Part shown: positions 55,445-64,000 of the stretch, in pieces
How the letters are laid out: each line of letters opens with the position of its first letter
Position numbering within the stretch: position 1 is the first letter of the stretch
Assembly: GCF_007830445.1 (NCBI RefSeq)
Contig: NZ_VLKR01000025.1
Span: forward strand, 26,569-90,568
Direction of reading: 5' to 3'
DNA: 64,000 bases
Source: Sphingobacterium siyangense
GTDB lineage: Bacteria; Bacteroidota; Bacteroidia; Sphingobacteriales; Sphingobacteriaceae
The notes under the pieces: generated by a model
What the model saw: only the letters and a program-made list of their open reading frames with translations
What the model was told of the DNA's origin: nothing
The model's database searches: none
Position numbers and translations under genes: made by a program

Positions 55445-56200
55445 ATGGCAAGAAATGATGTAAAAGGAAAAGTTGTCCTCATTGCTGGAGGTGCAAAAAA
55501 TCTTGGTGGATTATTAAGTCGGGATTTTGCAGCTAAAGGGGCAAAACTGGTAATCCATTACAACAGTGAGAACACCAAAGCAGACGCTGACCAAACACTG
55601 GAAGCGGTAAAATCCGCAGGTGCAGAAGCAATATTAGTCCAAGCTGACCTGACCAAAATTGAACATATCACGAAACTTTTTGATGTTGCTATTGAGCAGT
55701 TTGGTGGTGTAGATATTGCAATAAATACCGTTGGTAAAGTCTTGAAAAAGCCAATTGTGGATACCACAGTCGAAGAATATGACAGCATGAGCGATATCAA
55801 TTCAAAAGTTGCCTATTTTTTTATTCGGGAAGCGGGTAAAAAACTGAATGCAAATGGCAAAATCTGTACTATTGTAACCTCATTATTGGCAGCCTATACA
55901 GGATTATACTCTACTTATGAAGGACTGAAGGCTCCAGTAGAGCATTTTACGAGAGCTGCATCTAAAGAATTTGGTGAACGAGGAATCTCGGTCACAGCTG
56001 TGGCCCCGGGGCCAATGGATACGCCTTTTTTCTACGGGCAGGAAAGCGAGGATGCTGTTGCCTACCATAAATCTGCATCAGCATTGGGCGGACTAACAGA
56101 CATAAAAGACATTGCCCCCTTGGTGGAGTTTTTGGTCACCGATGGCTGGTGGATAACGGGGCAGACAATATTTGCCAATGGTGGTTATACAACACGCTAG
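55445..56200 (+). CDS. SDR-family oxidoreductase
   Basis: The 251-aa Rossmann-fold dehydrogenase has the cofactor loop AGGAKNLGG, VQADL, a catalytic Ser in CTIVTSLLAAY, and a Tyr-x3-Lys motif YEGLK. PGPMDTPFFY follows. The substrate is unknown. It is 50 bp after the AraC-type gene and ends at a good terminator, so the two probably form a small unit. Confidence 0.88.
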   Translation: MARNDVKGKVVLIAGGAKNLGGLLSRDFAAKGAKLVIHYNSENTKADADQTLEAVKSAGAEAILVQADLTKIEHITKLFDVAIEQFGGVDIAINTVGKVLKKPIVDTTVEEYDSMSDINSKVAYFFIREAGKKLNANGKICTIVTSLLAAYTGLYSTYEGLKAPVEHFTRAASKEFGERGISVTAVAPGPMDTPFFYGQESEDAVAYHKSASALGGLTDIKDIAPLVEFLVTDGWWITGQTIFANGGYTTR

Positions 56201-56210
56201 AACAAAAAAA

Positions 56211-56236
56211 GAAAGCATCCTTTTCAGGATGCTTTC
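56211..56236 (+). terminator. Terminator of the SDR gene
   Basis: GAAAGCATCC (56211-56220) and GGATGCTTTC (56227-56236) form a perfect 10-bp stem with a 6-nt loop, preceded by A and followed by CTAGG. It can act in both directions with the A-tract serving the minus strand. Confidence 0.75.
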
Positions 56237-56297
56237 TAGGTAAACATCTTTTTGAAGGATTCGCCAATAACGATAATTTTGCCTTCATATTTATGGA

Positions 56298-56828
56298 CTA
56301 AAACTGCTCCAAAAAACTGAGATACTGCGAAACACTTTGCGCTATCCATTCTTTGGATGACTCTTTTTCTATTCCGTAAAAGACGAAAGGCTTTTGATAA
56401 TTCGCTTTAACATAGTCAAAAGTAATTTCAAAAGGACTTGTTAATTGCTCCATGCTATATTTATACTTACCCTTAACCCCATACTCCTGCTCGTCTATCC
56501 CAACCGAAATCGCCAATGCGATTTTCTTTCCTTCCAGTTTATACCCGCTTTTTTTACCGTAAGCCCACCCGTAGGTAAGCACCTCATCCAACCACTGCTT
56601 AAAAAAAGGCGGACAGTTAAACCAATAAAAGGGGAATTGAAATACAATTTTATCATATTTCTCCATCATCTGCTGTTCTGCCACGACATCAATTTTACCA
56701 TCCACATAGACTTGGTGCAACTGATGGATATCATAACGATCGGATTGGTTTTCCAATGCCTCAACCCAACTTTTATTCACGAGGGAGGTGGCAAAATTAG
56801 GGTGAATAACGACTATTAATGTTTTCAT
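56298..56828 (-). CDS. NAD(P)H-dependent oxidoreductase (flavodoxin-like fold, KefF/NQO type)
   Basis: The 176-aa flavoprotein starts MKTLIVVIHPNFATSLVNKSW and has the FQFPFYWFNCPPFFKQWLDEVLTYGWAYG motif of the PF02525 quinone reductases. It probably reduces quinones or electrophiles with NAD(P)H. ATG 56828 is chosen over an upstream ATG-type frame at 56852 that adds only polar residues. It is divergent from an HxlR-type regulator, a frequent pairing in which HxlR represses the reductase. Confidence 0.88.
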   Translation of the reverse strand: MKTLIVVIHPNFATSLVNKSWVEALENQSDRYDIHQLHQVYVDGKIDVVAEQQMMEKYDKIVFQFPFYWFNCPPFFKQWLDEVLTYGWAYGKKSGYKLEGKKIALAISVGIDEQEYGVKGKYKYSMEQLTSPFEITFDYVKANYQKPFVFYGIEKESSKEWIAQSVSQYLSFLEQF

Positions 56829-56982
56829 ATTTTTATTTATGTATATATGCACAAGTCAGCAGGTCTAGCCAATTCATTGCGGCAATTTTAATAAACGACA
56901 TGACTGTGATTTAAAAGTAGCGACATAATTCTTATTTTGCCCTATCAGTAACCCAATGTTAGGTACTATAAAAAATGTGCGT

Positions 56983-57345
56983 ATGACTAAAATCAAGACG
57001 AGTTCCACTAACTTTTCAAATAAAAAGCAACTTGAGCGTAATTGCCCCGAAGTCTTTGCCGCTAATGTGATTGGCGGTCAATGGGCGCTAGCCATTTGTT
57101 GTTATCTCATCAATGGCGCGCTACGTTATTCTGAAATCAAAAAATGTTTACCTGGTATCACTGAACGTATGCTCACCCTACAATTGCGAAAGCTGGAAGA
57201 GGATAACATTATAAAACGTACTGTATATGCAGAGGTACCGGCACGTGTACTCTATGAGCTGACTGCGCTGGGTTATGAACTCAAACCAATTATTCAAGAA
57301 CTTGGGAAATGGGGAGAAAAGTTACAACAAGTTCAAAAATCATAA
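56983..57345 (+). CDS. HxlR-family transcriptional regulator
   Basis: The 120-aa winged-helix regulator has CPEVFAANVIGGQWALAICCYLINGALRYSEIKKCLPGITERMLTLQLRKLEED, the full HxlR domain. A conserved Cys (CPE) at the N-terminal end could be redox-sensing. An upstream ATG at 56956 is also in frame. A TATTTTG sequence (56933-56939) resembling a -7 box would put transcription close to 56946, which favours the ATG at 56983. Confidence 0.88.
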   Translation: MTKIKTSSTNFSNKKQLERNCPEVFAANVIGGQWALAICCYLINGALRYSEIKKCLPGITERMLTLQLRKLEEDNIIKRTVYAEVPARVLYELTALGYELKPIIQELGKWGEKLQQVQKS

Positions 57346-57374
57346 CGTCTAGCGGACAAAAATATAGTTTGTTT

Positions 57375-57872
57375 TTAATTGATACATCGTGCCGTTACCA
57401 GTAATTGGCCAACATGGCGCTGTGCATGCTCAGCAGCGTGGAACAACAAACCAATCAAGGTCGTAGGGATCCGTTTTCTACCCAAAAAACGCACTTCCGT
57501 CAAGGTTTCCGGATCAATTATCGCTAGTTTTTGCACGGATTGCTGAATCTGTCGATGTAAGTTTTCTACAAGCGCTGTTACGCTCACATCGCTATTTTCT
57601 ATACCTTCCTTATAGAGGTCGTCAAATTGCTCATCCGACAAGGATTTATTTTCGGCATAAGTAAACATGCGATCGATCACCCCACAAATATGTTGCAGGT
57701 GAAAACCTATACTGGCATTGCCCCCCGGTTTTGTCCAGAGATGCGCTGAGGACAGCTGCTTAGTATACTTTAAAACATCCTCATCAACTTGCAAGAGTGC
57801 ATGAGCAACAGGTTGGAGAAGAGCGGGAATCCCTTCAATAGGTCCACGCATCCATACTTCTAAATTTTCCAT
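57375..57872 (-). CDS. DinB-family protein
   Basis: The 165-aa four-helix protein has the three-His metal site pattern: His in FHLQHICG, and two in FHAAEHAQRHVGQ. DinB/YfiT-like proteins are metal-dependent transferases, often of bacillithiol or other thiols; the substrate here is unknown. It converges on the HxlR gene with 29 bp between stops. Confidence 0.85.
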   Translation of the reverse strand: MENLEVWMRGPIEGIPALLQPVAHALLQVDEDVLKYTKQLSSAHLWTKPGGNASIGFHLQHICGVIDRMFTYAENKSLSDEQFDDLYKEGIENSDVSVTALVENLHRQIQQSVQKLAIIDPETLTEVRFLGRKRIPTTLIGLLFHAAEHAQRHVGQLLVTARCIN

Positions 57873-58061
57873 GCTTCTAAAATAGCGAACTTTCTACAAC
57901 TGATGCTTTTTAAAGTCCACGAATTAAAATCCCCGAAGCCAAAGCGTGCAAAAAAAATGCAGAGAGCAGTCCGTTTTCGTAAAAAAAGACAGTTTACTCT
58001 TATAAAAATAGGTACTTCCTATAGCTTGTTTAAAGAATATTAAATTATTTTTTAAAATAAA

Positions 58062-58093
58062 TTTGCATAGTGTAGGAAATACACTTACCTTTG
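58062..58093 (+). promoter_or_regulatory. Promoter and palindromic operator of small RNA copy B
   Basis: A -33 TTTG (58062-58065) and a -7 TACCTTTG (58086-58093) are 20 nt apart. Between them AGTGT (58069-58073), N7, ACACT (58081-58085) form a palindrome that extends to AGTGTA-N5-TACACT. Spacing and arms match copy A, while the spacer bases differ. Confidence 0.75.
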
Positions 58094-58097
58094 TATC

Positions 58098-58163
58098 ATC
58101 ATAATTTAGGTTTATAATTGGTTATTTAAGGTTTTCATTCTCCCCGTTTGAAAACCTTTTTTT
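58098..58163 (+). ncRNA. Small RNA copy B (identical 66 nt to copy A)
   Basis: Every base of 58098-58163 equals 23350-23415. The 3' end is the terminator AAGGTTTTCA/TGAAAACCTT with a C-rich CTCCCC loop and 8 T. No ORF is present. It is in the 390-bp gap between DinB and the GH32 gene, pointing at the 3' end of GH32, whose stop lies about 95 bp further. The remaining sequence of the gap (57873-58061) is AT-rich with no recognised feature. Confidence 0.7.
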
Positions 58164-58259
58164 TAAATGACCAAAAAAATATAATCTTCCAGCACTATTT
58201 TTATCATCCTACCGAATTGACAAAAACAGTCTCTCCATTATTGCTATATCATAAAAGTG

Positions 58260-59942
58260 TTATTTAATCCATATACCGTCAAGGGTATAGAGGTCAGCAG
58301 ATTCCAATACGGCTTCACCATTAAAAGCTACCAGCTGATAAGTTAAATTATTCCGATCAAAATTATAATTTATAGGCATATAAACTTCGCCATTTTGTGC
58401 GAAAAGCTCGAGTCCTGTCCGATCGACAAGCAACTTCAATGCGAGTTTTTTATTTCGCAGCGGTACCTGAGCCCTTACATTATCAACAAGGAGCTCTTCG
58501 GTCGAAACGTTATAATTAATTGCCAAGCCCCTCACATTGATCTGAATATTTTTGGCTTGTTGTGGATCGATGACCAAATCCAATTCAGCAATTTCAGCGT
58601 TGAACTGCTGAAACAAACTTGAATCGTTCGAACTAATTTTCTTTCGGCTGATGCTGAGTTTTTCTTTTCTTAATTTTTGCAATTCTGTCACCGGCTCCCG
58701 AAAAAGGCGAATACCCTTTTCCGTACTTTTCAATTTGAGTTCCATCGGCACACTCATGGATTGATTAAAAGCGGAGTTCCCTTGATTTGTATGTGTGCGC
58801 CACCAGCCGATTTCAATGCGTCGCTCCTTCGGTTCATTGCTAAAAGTTTGCGCGGCATAATAATCACGACCATATTGACTAAACAGGCGCTCGATCTCAG
58901 GATGAAAAGATTTTCCATCAAACTCTCCGATCGCATATTGGCTATTAGCCCCCGTCAAAACCCATTTTTTATTGTTCGGGTTACCGTCTACCGCTAATTC
59001 AAAGAATTCGGGACACTCAAATAAATAACGGTCATTACCCCGCCCGCCTTTTATTTTGCTCGCAAATGTCCACATTTTCAAATCCTTTGAGGTAAAAATC
59101 TGCATCGTGTGTTGTTCCTGGTCCTCTTCAACATAAAGTACAAGAACCCATTGCTTCGAGGGGCCATGCCAAATTACCTTCGGATCTCGGTTTCCTGCTG
59201 TTATTTTATCCAAAATATGGTTTGGCATTTTCTCAAATTTCTGACCGTCCAGACTATATGCCAAACCCTGCCCCCATGATTTTTCCGCAGCCGTATAAAA
59301 CAGGATCATAGGGCTTGTTACTCCATTTTTTCCAAAACCAGCGGTATTGTTACTATCCACTACAGCTCCACCGCTAAACATCACGCCAGATTCGTCTGGA
59401 TATAAAGCCTCTCCCAATTCCTTCCAATGTAACAGATCGGAGGACACGGCATGCCCCCAATGCATATTGCCCCAATTGGTTCCATAGGGATTATGTTGAA
59501 AAAATAAGTGATATTGTCCATTAAAAAAGACCAGACCATTCGGATCATTCAACCAACCTCTCTTGGCCGAAAAATGAAATTGTCCCCTCCGATCTTCAGC
59601 ATAGACCTTATCGGTATCATCGGTATCACTCTGTGCAATAGGATTAAACAAAGGAATTTCTTTGTCTGATGTATTTGCCACCACCTTAAGCTGCTGTCCC
59701 TTCCACTTCCCTATATCAAGATAGGCTATCCAATCATAGGTACTATCAGCCAGTTCGGCATCAAACCACCTTACTTTATCATTTCCCAGCCATACCTCAA
59801 CATGACGTTTGGGAGCACCATTTTTAATTGGAATTTTAAGATACCGATGGGTTGCCTGAAAAGATTGGGTTGATGAACTTTGACCATTGGCATTAAGGAC
59901 CAATGCTACAATGCCTATAAAGAGCAGGGATACTTTATACAT
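58260..59942 (-). CDS. GH32 fructan beta-fructosidase/levanase, secreted
   Basis: The 560-aa enzyme has a signal peptide (NANGQ), an extra N-terminal domain (about 25-115), the five-bladed propeller and a C-terminal beta-sandwich. The catalytic set is complete: nucleophile Asp133 (WLNDPNG), Asp253 (RDP) and acid/base Glu309 (FECPE). It should release fructose from levan, inulin or sucrose-type fructans. No other fructan genes (SusCD, fructokinase) are adjacent in this window. Confidence 0.92.
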   Translation of the reverse strand: MYKVSLLFIGIVALVLNANGQSSSTQSFQATHRYLKIPIKNGAPKRHVEVWLGNDKVRWFDAELADSTYDWIAYLDIGKWKGQQLKVVANTSDKEIPLFNPIAQSDTDDTDKVYAEDRRGQFHFSAKRGWLNDPNGLVFFNGQYHLFFQHNPYGTNWGNMHWGHAVSSDLLHWKELGEALYPDESGVMFSGGAVVDSNNTAGFGKNGVTSPMILFYTAAEKSWGQGLAYSLDGQKFEKMPNHILDKITAGNRDPKVIWHGPSKQWVLVLYVEEDQEQHTMQIFTSKDLKMWTFASKIKGGRGNDRYLFECPEFFELAVDGNPNNKKWVLTGANSQYAIGEFDGKSFHPEIERLFSQYGRDYYAAQTFSNEPKERRIEIGWWRTHTNQGNSAFNQSMSVPMELKLKSTEKGIRLFREPVTELQKLRKEKLSISRKKISSNDSSLFQQFNAEIAELDLVIDPQQAKNIQINVRGLAINYNVSTEELLVDNVRAQVPLRNKKLALKLLVDRTGLELFAQNGEVYMPINYNFDRNNLTYQLVAFNGEAVLESADLYTLDGIWIK

Positions 59943-60144
59943 GACGTTAAGGTTTAAAAATTGAATTGCTGCATCACAAATATACCTAAGGGAGGAGAAT
60001 TACGCTCTACTAGGACTGATCAAAATAGCGCTGATTTGTCTCAATTTGCTTGGGATTATCATGCTTTTTCCTCCTTTCCAGTTCTTTTATATAAAGAGCA
60101 AGCAAATCGTATATTTCAGGAAAGACTTTTCATTTCAAAAACAA

Positions 60145-60170
60145 AAAGGGCAATGTTCACATTGCCCTTT
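60145..60170 (-). terminator. Terminator of the DUF1080-Gfo/Idh/MocA pair
   Basis: AAAGGGCAATGT (60145-60156) is the reverse complement of 60159-60170, with a 2-nt spacer, so the innermost pairs will open. On the minus strand it follows the oxidoreductase stop by 26 bp and is followed by a T-rich tail. Confidence 0.78.
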
Positions 60171-60196
60171 ACTTTCTATGCCCAGTTACTGGTCCA

Positions 60197-61612
60197 TTAC
60201 ATCTTATAATACTGCTCCCAGCCTCTCGCAGGTGGAGGTCCAGCTAAGAGTGCATTGGCAAACTTATCATTAGTCACTTCTTTTGTCTGTGTATTCAAGA
60301 TCAACTTACTGTTTAAGCGTTGTGCAATTACACCCAAACAAAATACTTGGCTCAGAGGACCTGCAATTTCAAAAGCCGAGCGGGTCTTTTCTTCACCTTT
60401 ACAACCTTTTAAGAAATTGGCAAAGTGATTTGACGGTGATTGTGGTACTTCCGGTAACCGAGACTCCATTTCCTTGGCTTTCGTTGCTGGAATAATCTGC
60501 AAGGTGCTAGCATGAGAGCCACCTTTAAATATCAAATCCTTGCTATAGATAATTTTCCCAGGATTTAGTTTGGCGGGTTCCAATTTCCCTGTACTTGGTG
60601 CAGGAATATTGGGATCCAGTCCGGATACACCGTAGCCTTCCGGTATAGGAGGCAAATTATCCAGTCCATCATACCAATTGATATCTACTGCTGGCATCTT
60701 TTTCCTTTTTGGGAAATGAAATTTCAAGGTCGAAGACATGGGGAAAAAATAGGAATTATACCCATCGAGCTTCACAGCGGACACTTCTGTAGGAAGCCCC
60801 AAATCTAAAAATTCATGCGCTGTATCCAATATATGTGCACCCCAATCACCCAATGCCCCCATTCCAAAATCATACCAACAGCGCCATTGACCATTCACAA
60901 AATCCTTATTATAATTATGGCCTATGGTCTGCATTTGCCAAAGATCCCAATCTAATGTTTCGGGCACCATTTCAGCGGCAGGAAAACCCTTCATATTCAC
61001 ATCCCAGCCATGCCATCTACGCGGCATATTCATGTGGGCATCGATGCGCGTCACATCCTTAATAATACCGGCATCTTTCCAGGCTTTAAACTGAAAGTAA
61101 TTTGCTTCGGAGTGCCCTTGATTTCCCATTTGGGTAGCAAGTTTAGGGTTTTTCCGGGCTTTATTTGCCATCAGTTCAACTTCAAGGAATGTTCTCGCCA
61201 TTGGTTTTTCCACGTAAACATGTTTACCCAAGTCCAGTGCAAGCATTGTTATGGCAAAGTGTGAGAAATCGGGAGTTCCGACACTTACAGCATCGATCTG
61301 ATTTCCCATTTTGTCAAACATCACTCTAAAATCCTTAAACTTAGGTGCATCAGGAAACAAGCCCAAAATTTCCTGTGTATGTTTCGCGCCAAGATCTACA
61401 TCACATAGCGCGACAATATTACAGAGTCCTGTTTTATACAGCTCTTTAATGATTTCTGCGGCCCTATTTCCTAAGCCTACACAAGCTAAGTTGACACGCT
61501 CATTTGGTTTGGCCAAACTGACATTTCCCAATACACTATTGGATAGCATAACCGCTCCTGCAGCGATAACAGACTGTTTAACAAAGCTTCTGCGCGATAA
61601 ATAATGATTCAT
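60197..61612 (-). CDS. Gfo/Idh/MocA-family oxidoreductase with Tat signal
   Basis: The 471-aa dehydrogenase has a twin-arginine signal (LSRRSFVKQSVIAAGAVMLS), so it is probably exported folded with NAD(P) bound. The Rossmann part shows VNLACVGLGNRAAEII and the catalytic-type EKP motif (HVYVEKPMARTF). Its C-terminal domain is typical of the Bacteroidota Tat-secreted members. It lies 11 bp after the DUF1080 gene. Members of this group oxidise or reduce sugar C3 hydroxyls, and the DUF1080 neighbour (3-keto-disaccharide hydrolase family) supports a 3-ketoglycoside route. Confidence 0.9.
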   Translation of the reverse strand: MNHYLSRRSFVKQSVIAAGAVMLSNSVLGNVSLAKPNERVNLACVGLGNRAAEIIKELYKTGLCNIVALCDVDLGAKHTQEILGLFPDAPKFKDFRVMFDKMGNQIDAVSVGTPDFSHFAITMLALDLGKHVYVEKPMARTFLEVELMANKARKNPKLATQMGNQGHSEANYFQFKAWKDAGIIKDVTRIDAHMNMPRRWHGWDVNMKGFPAAEMVPETLDWDLWQMQTIGHNYNKDFVNGQWRCWYDFGMGALGDWGAHILDTAHEFLDLGLPTEVSAVKLDGYNSYFFPMSSTLKFHFPKRKKMPAVDINWYDGLDNLPPIPEGYGVSGLDPNIPAPSTGKLEPAKLNPGKIIYSKDLIFKGGSHASTLQIIPATKAKEMESRLPEVPQSPSNHFANFLKGCKGEEKTRSAFEIAGPLSQVFCLGVIAQRLNSKLILNTQTKEVTNDKFANALLAGPPPARGWEQYYKM

Positions 61613-61623
61613 AAGAGATAAGC

Positions 61624-63015
61624 TTAATTGGGTGTATTGATTTTTATGCTACGAAATGAAACCCGATCGCCATGGTCTTGGAGAAGAATAAAACCTTCCT
61701 TCGCTTCACCAAAATTTTCCCAATCTTTATATTTGCTGATCTGAACCAAATCTTTAAACGCTTTGGAGCCCCGCTCATAAGACAACATCTTGATTCCATT
61801 TAAATAATGTTCTACTTTGTTATCTGCTGTGACCACAACTCTACCTCTATTCCACTCACCGATGGGTCTGCGCGCACGCTCGTCACGATTGGATGTGATG
61901 AGATCGTAAAGCGATGCCAATGTACGATTTCCGTCTCGTCCCAACTTCGCATCAGGGTGTAAAGCATCATCCAGTACTTGATATTCCAAACCAATAGCTG
62001 ATCCTTTTGATTTTTCTTTTAAAGTCACAAAATACTTAACACCGCTATTCGCTCCCGGACTAAGCTTAAATTCAAATGAAAGATCAAACACGGCGTATTT
62101 ATCTTTTGTGACGATGTCACCACCATTGGTTGACTCCCCGCCGTCGGATTTCAGAACAGTCATTTGTCCATCCTTAACTTCCCAGCCACGTTCCGGAAAT
62201 TTATCGCCATGTATACTCCGCCAGCCCTTATTGGTTTTACCGTCAAACAAAAGCTTAACCCCCTTCTTCTTTTCAGCATCAGCCAAGTCATTTGGCTTCA
62301 AGTTCACGATATAAAGATCTTTTGGAAAACCTTTTGATTTGAGGTCGGTTGTTTTTATTTTAATATTCTTAAAGTACACTTTCTTTCCGTCCAGTTTAGG
62401 TGGAATACCATGCACCTGCAAGCCGATAAAACCAGACCTATCGATCGTATCAACGACATAAGCAACAGGAATATCATTGATCCAAGTGCGCAGTTCATCA
62501 CCAATGGCTTCAATTCGAATATGATTGAATTCCTCTGCTTTATAGGCTTTTTTTGCATTTTCATTTAAATCAAGTGGATAAATCCATCCACGACGCGCCT
62601 CGTCATATATTCCACCCGTCCATGCACGTGAAGAGGGGTCTATTTCAACTTGCCTTCCATATACGCGTCCGCGCCCATCATTAGCCTTTGGATCAAGATG
62701 GCTCCGTGTCTGAATACCTGAGTTTGTTTCGTTGCCTTCAAGTTTAACATCCAGTTCCAATATGAAATCACCATACTCTTTTTCAGTGATCAAAAAAGAA
62801 TTGGGCGTACCTTTTGTCATTCTGCCGACAATAGCATCACCTTCAATAGAATAGGGAGCTTTTCCTCCGACGGATTTCCAGCCATTCAGCGTTTTTCCAT
62901 CAAAAAGGTTTGTCCAACCTTTCTCATTACTTTTATCTGCCTGAGCATACGACAAGACAGCATTGCTGACCATAGCTGCCATTAAAACAGATTTAAATAG
63001 TGCATTTCTTTTCAT
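61624..63015 (-). CDS. Double DUF1080 (3-keto-disaccharide hydrolase family) protein, secreted
   Basis: The 463-aa protein has a signal peptide (LSYAQ) and two DUF1080 sandwich domains: the first begins WTNLFDGKTLNGWKSVGG, the second VKLLFDGKTNKGWRSIHGD. DUF1080 proteins include hydrolases/lyases for 3-keto-glycosides. The next gene is an exported Gfo/Idh/MocA oxidoreductase, so the two could cleave glycosides through a 3-keto intermediate. I chose ATG 63015; a TTG at 63042 is in frame but lies before the signal peptide. Confidence 0.88.
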   Translation of the reverse strand: MKRNALFKSVLMAAMVSNAVLSYAQADKSNEKGWTNLFDGKTLNGWKSVGGKAPYSIEGDAIVGRMTKGTPNSFLITEKEYGDFILELDVKLEGNETNSGIQTRSHLDPKANDGRGRVYGRQVEIDPSSRAWTGGIYDEARRGWIYPLDLNENAKKAYKAEEFNHIRIEAIGDELRTWINDIPVAYVVDTIDRSGFIGLQVHGIPPKLDGKKVYFKNIKIKTTDLKSKGFPKDLYIVNLKPNDLADAEKKKGVKLLFDGKTNKGWRSIHGDKFPERGWEVKDGQMTVLKSDGGESTNGGDIVTKDKYAVFDLSFEFKLSPGANSGVKYFVTLKEKSKGSAIGLEYQVLDDALHPDAKLGRDGNRTLASLYDLITSNRDERARRPIGEWNRGRVVVTADNKVEHYLNGIKMLSYERGSKAFKDLVQISKYKDWENFGEAKEGFILLQDHGDRVSFRSIKINTPN

Positions 63016-63735
63016 TGTAAAATTTAATCTTGGGTCTATCAACCCGGTTTATTTATTCATCATTGGTTCGTCAATCAGAACAAAATCGAGACCTCCTAAA
63101 TTGAAAACCTGTAGACGGTGCTACGTGTAACTTTCAAGCCGGATAGGACTTTATTTACTTATTGGCTATTGATTCAATTGACTTAGTCAAACAATATATT
63201 AATTAATATAAGCGAAATGAATTAAATGATATGATTTATTTACGAAAACGTTTGAATCAGTATAACAAACAGATCATTTCATTCAAACATAGAGCGAGCA
63301 CAGTCAAACCCAATTATTTATGCCCTGTCAAATAAGGGACACAACAATGTTCCGGATCAATAATGCAAAATAGACCTCGGTTACTACCTATAATAGCGTA
63401 TGGACAAATTAGGTTCAACACCCCTATGCTCCTACTATGTAAGTAATATGGATCCACAGTGAATGCACAGTTAAAAAGTGGAATCACTGTGGACTCAACC
63501 TGCTTACAGTACGAATTTGATCATACCAAAGTAATGAGGTGGTACCTAACTAATCCCCCATAAATATGGAGAGATGCTACAAACTTCAAATAAAATGCGA
63601 TAATTCGTTCATTGAGGTACTTATACGAGCAATTTATATTATATTGGAACATATGTGTCCTAAATAAATTTTAGGATTGGATTTCTGTGGTACAAGCATA
63701 GCTTTTTTCATCATTTCGATATTGACCCCTATTTT
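63016..63735. other. Intergenic region with a 10-bp inverted repeat, upstream of DUF1080
   Basis: No gene is supported. TCCACAGTGA (63453-63462) and its exact inverse TCACTGTGGA (63484-63493) form an inverted repeat with a 21-nt loop. The sequence next to the IS4 transposase (about 63640-63735) probably contains the left end of that element, but I could not define its terminal repeat. Confidence 0.5.
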
Positions 63736-63999
63736 TCAATCTGCGAAGATCTTTAGCTGTCCCTTTTTTCCTTTTATAGGCGGCCTGAGAAAGGGATCAT
63801 CTATCCATTGCCAGATGTTTATTTTCACGAAGATATTCATTCTGATGAATGCGACCAGATTGGACAGGTTCCAGTCATATTTGGCCTTTTTTTGTAAGTA
63901 TTTTAACAGTAATATGCCAATGAGTGAAGTCCAGATCTGGATCATCACTGCATTTTCAGAAGTCCCTATGAATGTCGATACTTTTAAGCGCTGCTTTAG
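63736..63999 (-). mobile_element. IS4-family transposase, C-terminal part (runs off the window)
   Basis: The minus-strand frame from 63999 to the stop at 63736 reads LKQRLKVSTFIGTSENAV, IQIWTSLIGILLLKYLQKKAK, NLSNLVAFIRMN and ends PPIKGKKGQLKIFAD. The TFIGTSENAV..QIW..LI...LLKYL pattern is the C-terminal block of IS4-type DDE transposases. The catalytic region and the other end of the element are beyond base 64000, so completeness cannot be judged. Confidence 0.82.
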
Positions 64000-64000
64000 A

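Noticed and set aside
58260..59942. Fructan utilisation locus around the GH32 gene
   Set aside because: No SusCD, fructokinase or transporter is adjacent in the window, so only the single enzyme is supported.

Overview
The window looks like a chromosomal segment of a Bacteroidota bacterium, most likely Sphingobacteriaceae (Sphingobacterium-like). Grounds: three SusC/SusD outer-membrane pairs, promoters of the TAnnTTTG (-7) type in place of a sigma70 -10 box, a TetR-FabF unit, a DUF2480 protein, an S-type cytochrome bd, and moderate GC. The genus is an inference. No rRNA, tRNA or CRISPR array was seen.

Layout. (1) 1-5,549 (+): the end of a SusC, a SusD, a GH144/PF10091-type endoglucanase and a GH3 beta-glucosidase, which together resemble a beta-1,2-glucan utilisation locus. 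(2) 5,633-12,017 (-): a sulfatase, a SusD and a SusC broken by a frameshift, preceded by a 36-codon ORF ending in a Met/Cys-rich stretch and a GC-rich hairpin (possible attenuation leader). (3) 12,221-18,470: a di-haem cytochrome, cytochrome bd oxidase (cydAB) and a NarL-type two-component pair. (4) 18,825-23,296: superoxide dismutase, DUF2480 and FMN reductase, divergent from a SufR-like Fe-S regulator with a textbook CAAC-N6-GTTG operator; then tetR and fabF, each with a related 14-bp operator. (5) 23,297-24,063: a small-RNA gene, a 31-bp tandem repeat and a decayed IS982 transposase. (6) 24,064-30,356 (-): a second SusC/SusD pair and an AraC regulator. (7) 30,863-46,769: two convergent gene groups. 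The plus-strand group encodes proline-type peptidases (Xaa-Pro aminopeptidase, DPP-IV-like, M1). The minus-strand group encodes a full trans-4-hydroxy-L-proline catabolic pathway (epimerase, D-amino-acid oxidase, deaminase, 2-oxoglutarate semialdehyde dehydrogenase) with an amino-acid permease, a DUF885 protein and another S9 peptidase. Together they look like a collagen/hydroxyproline-peptide utilisation island. (8) 47,177-54,771 (-): a heavy-metal CzcCBA-type RND pump with its sensor kinase and regulator. (9) 55,005-57,872: small redox/regulator genes (AraC-type HTH, SDR, NAD(P)H oxidoreductase, HxlR, DinB). (10) 58,062-63,015: a second copy of the small RNA, a GH32 fructan hydrolase, and a DUF1080 plus Gfo/Idh/MocA pair. 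(11) The window ends inside an IS4-family transposase.

The least expected structure is the duplicated small RNA. A 66-nt sequence is identical at 23,350 and 58,098. Each copy lies behind its own Bacteroidota promoter (TTG-N20-TAnnTTTG), carries an AGTGT-N7-ACACT palindrome between the promoter boxes, and ends in a terminator hairpin with a C-rich loop. The promoter spacers have diverged while the palindrome arms, promoter boxes and transcript are conserved, which argues that the whole unit is functional and regulated.
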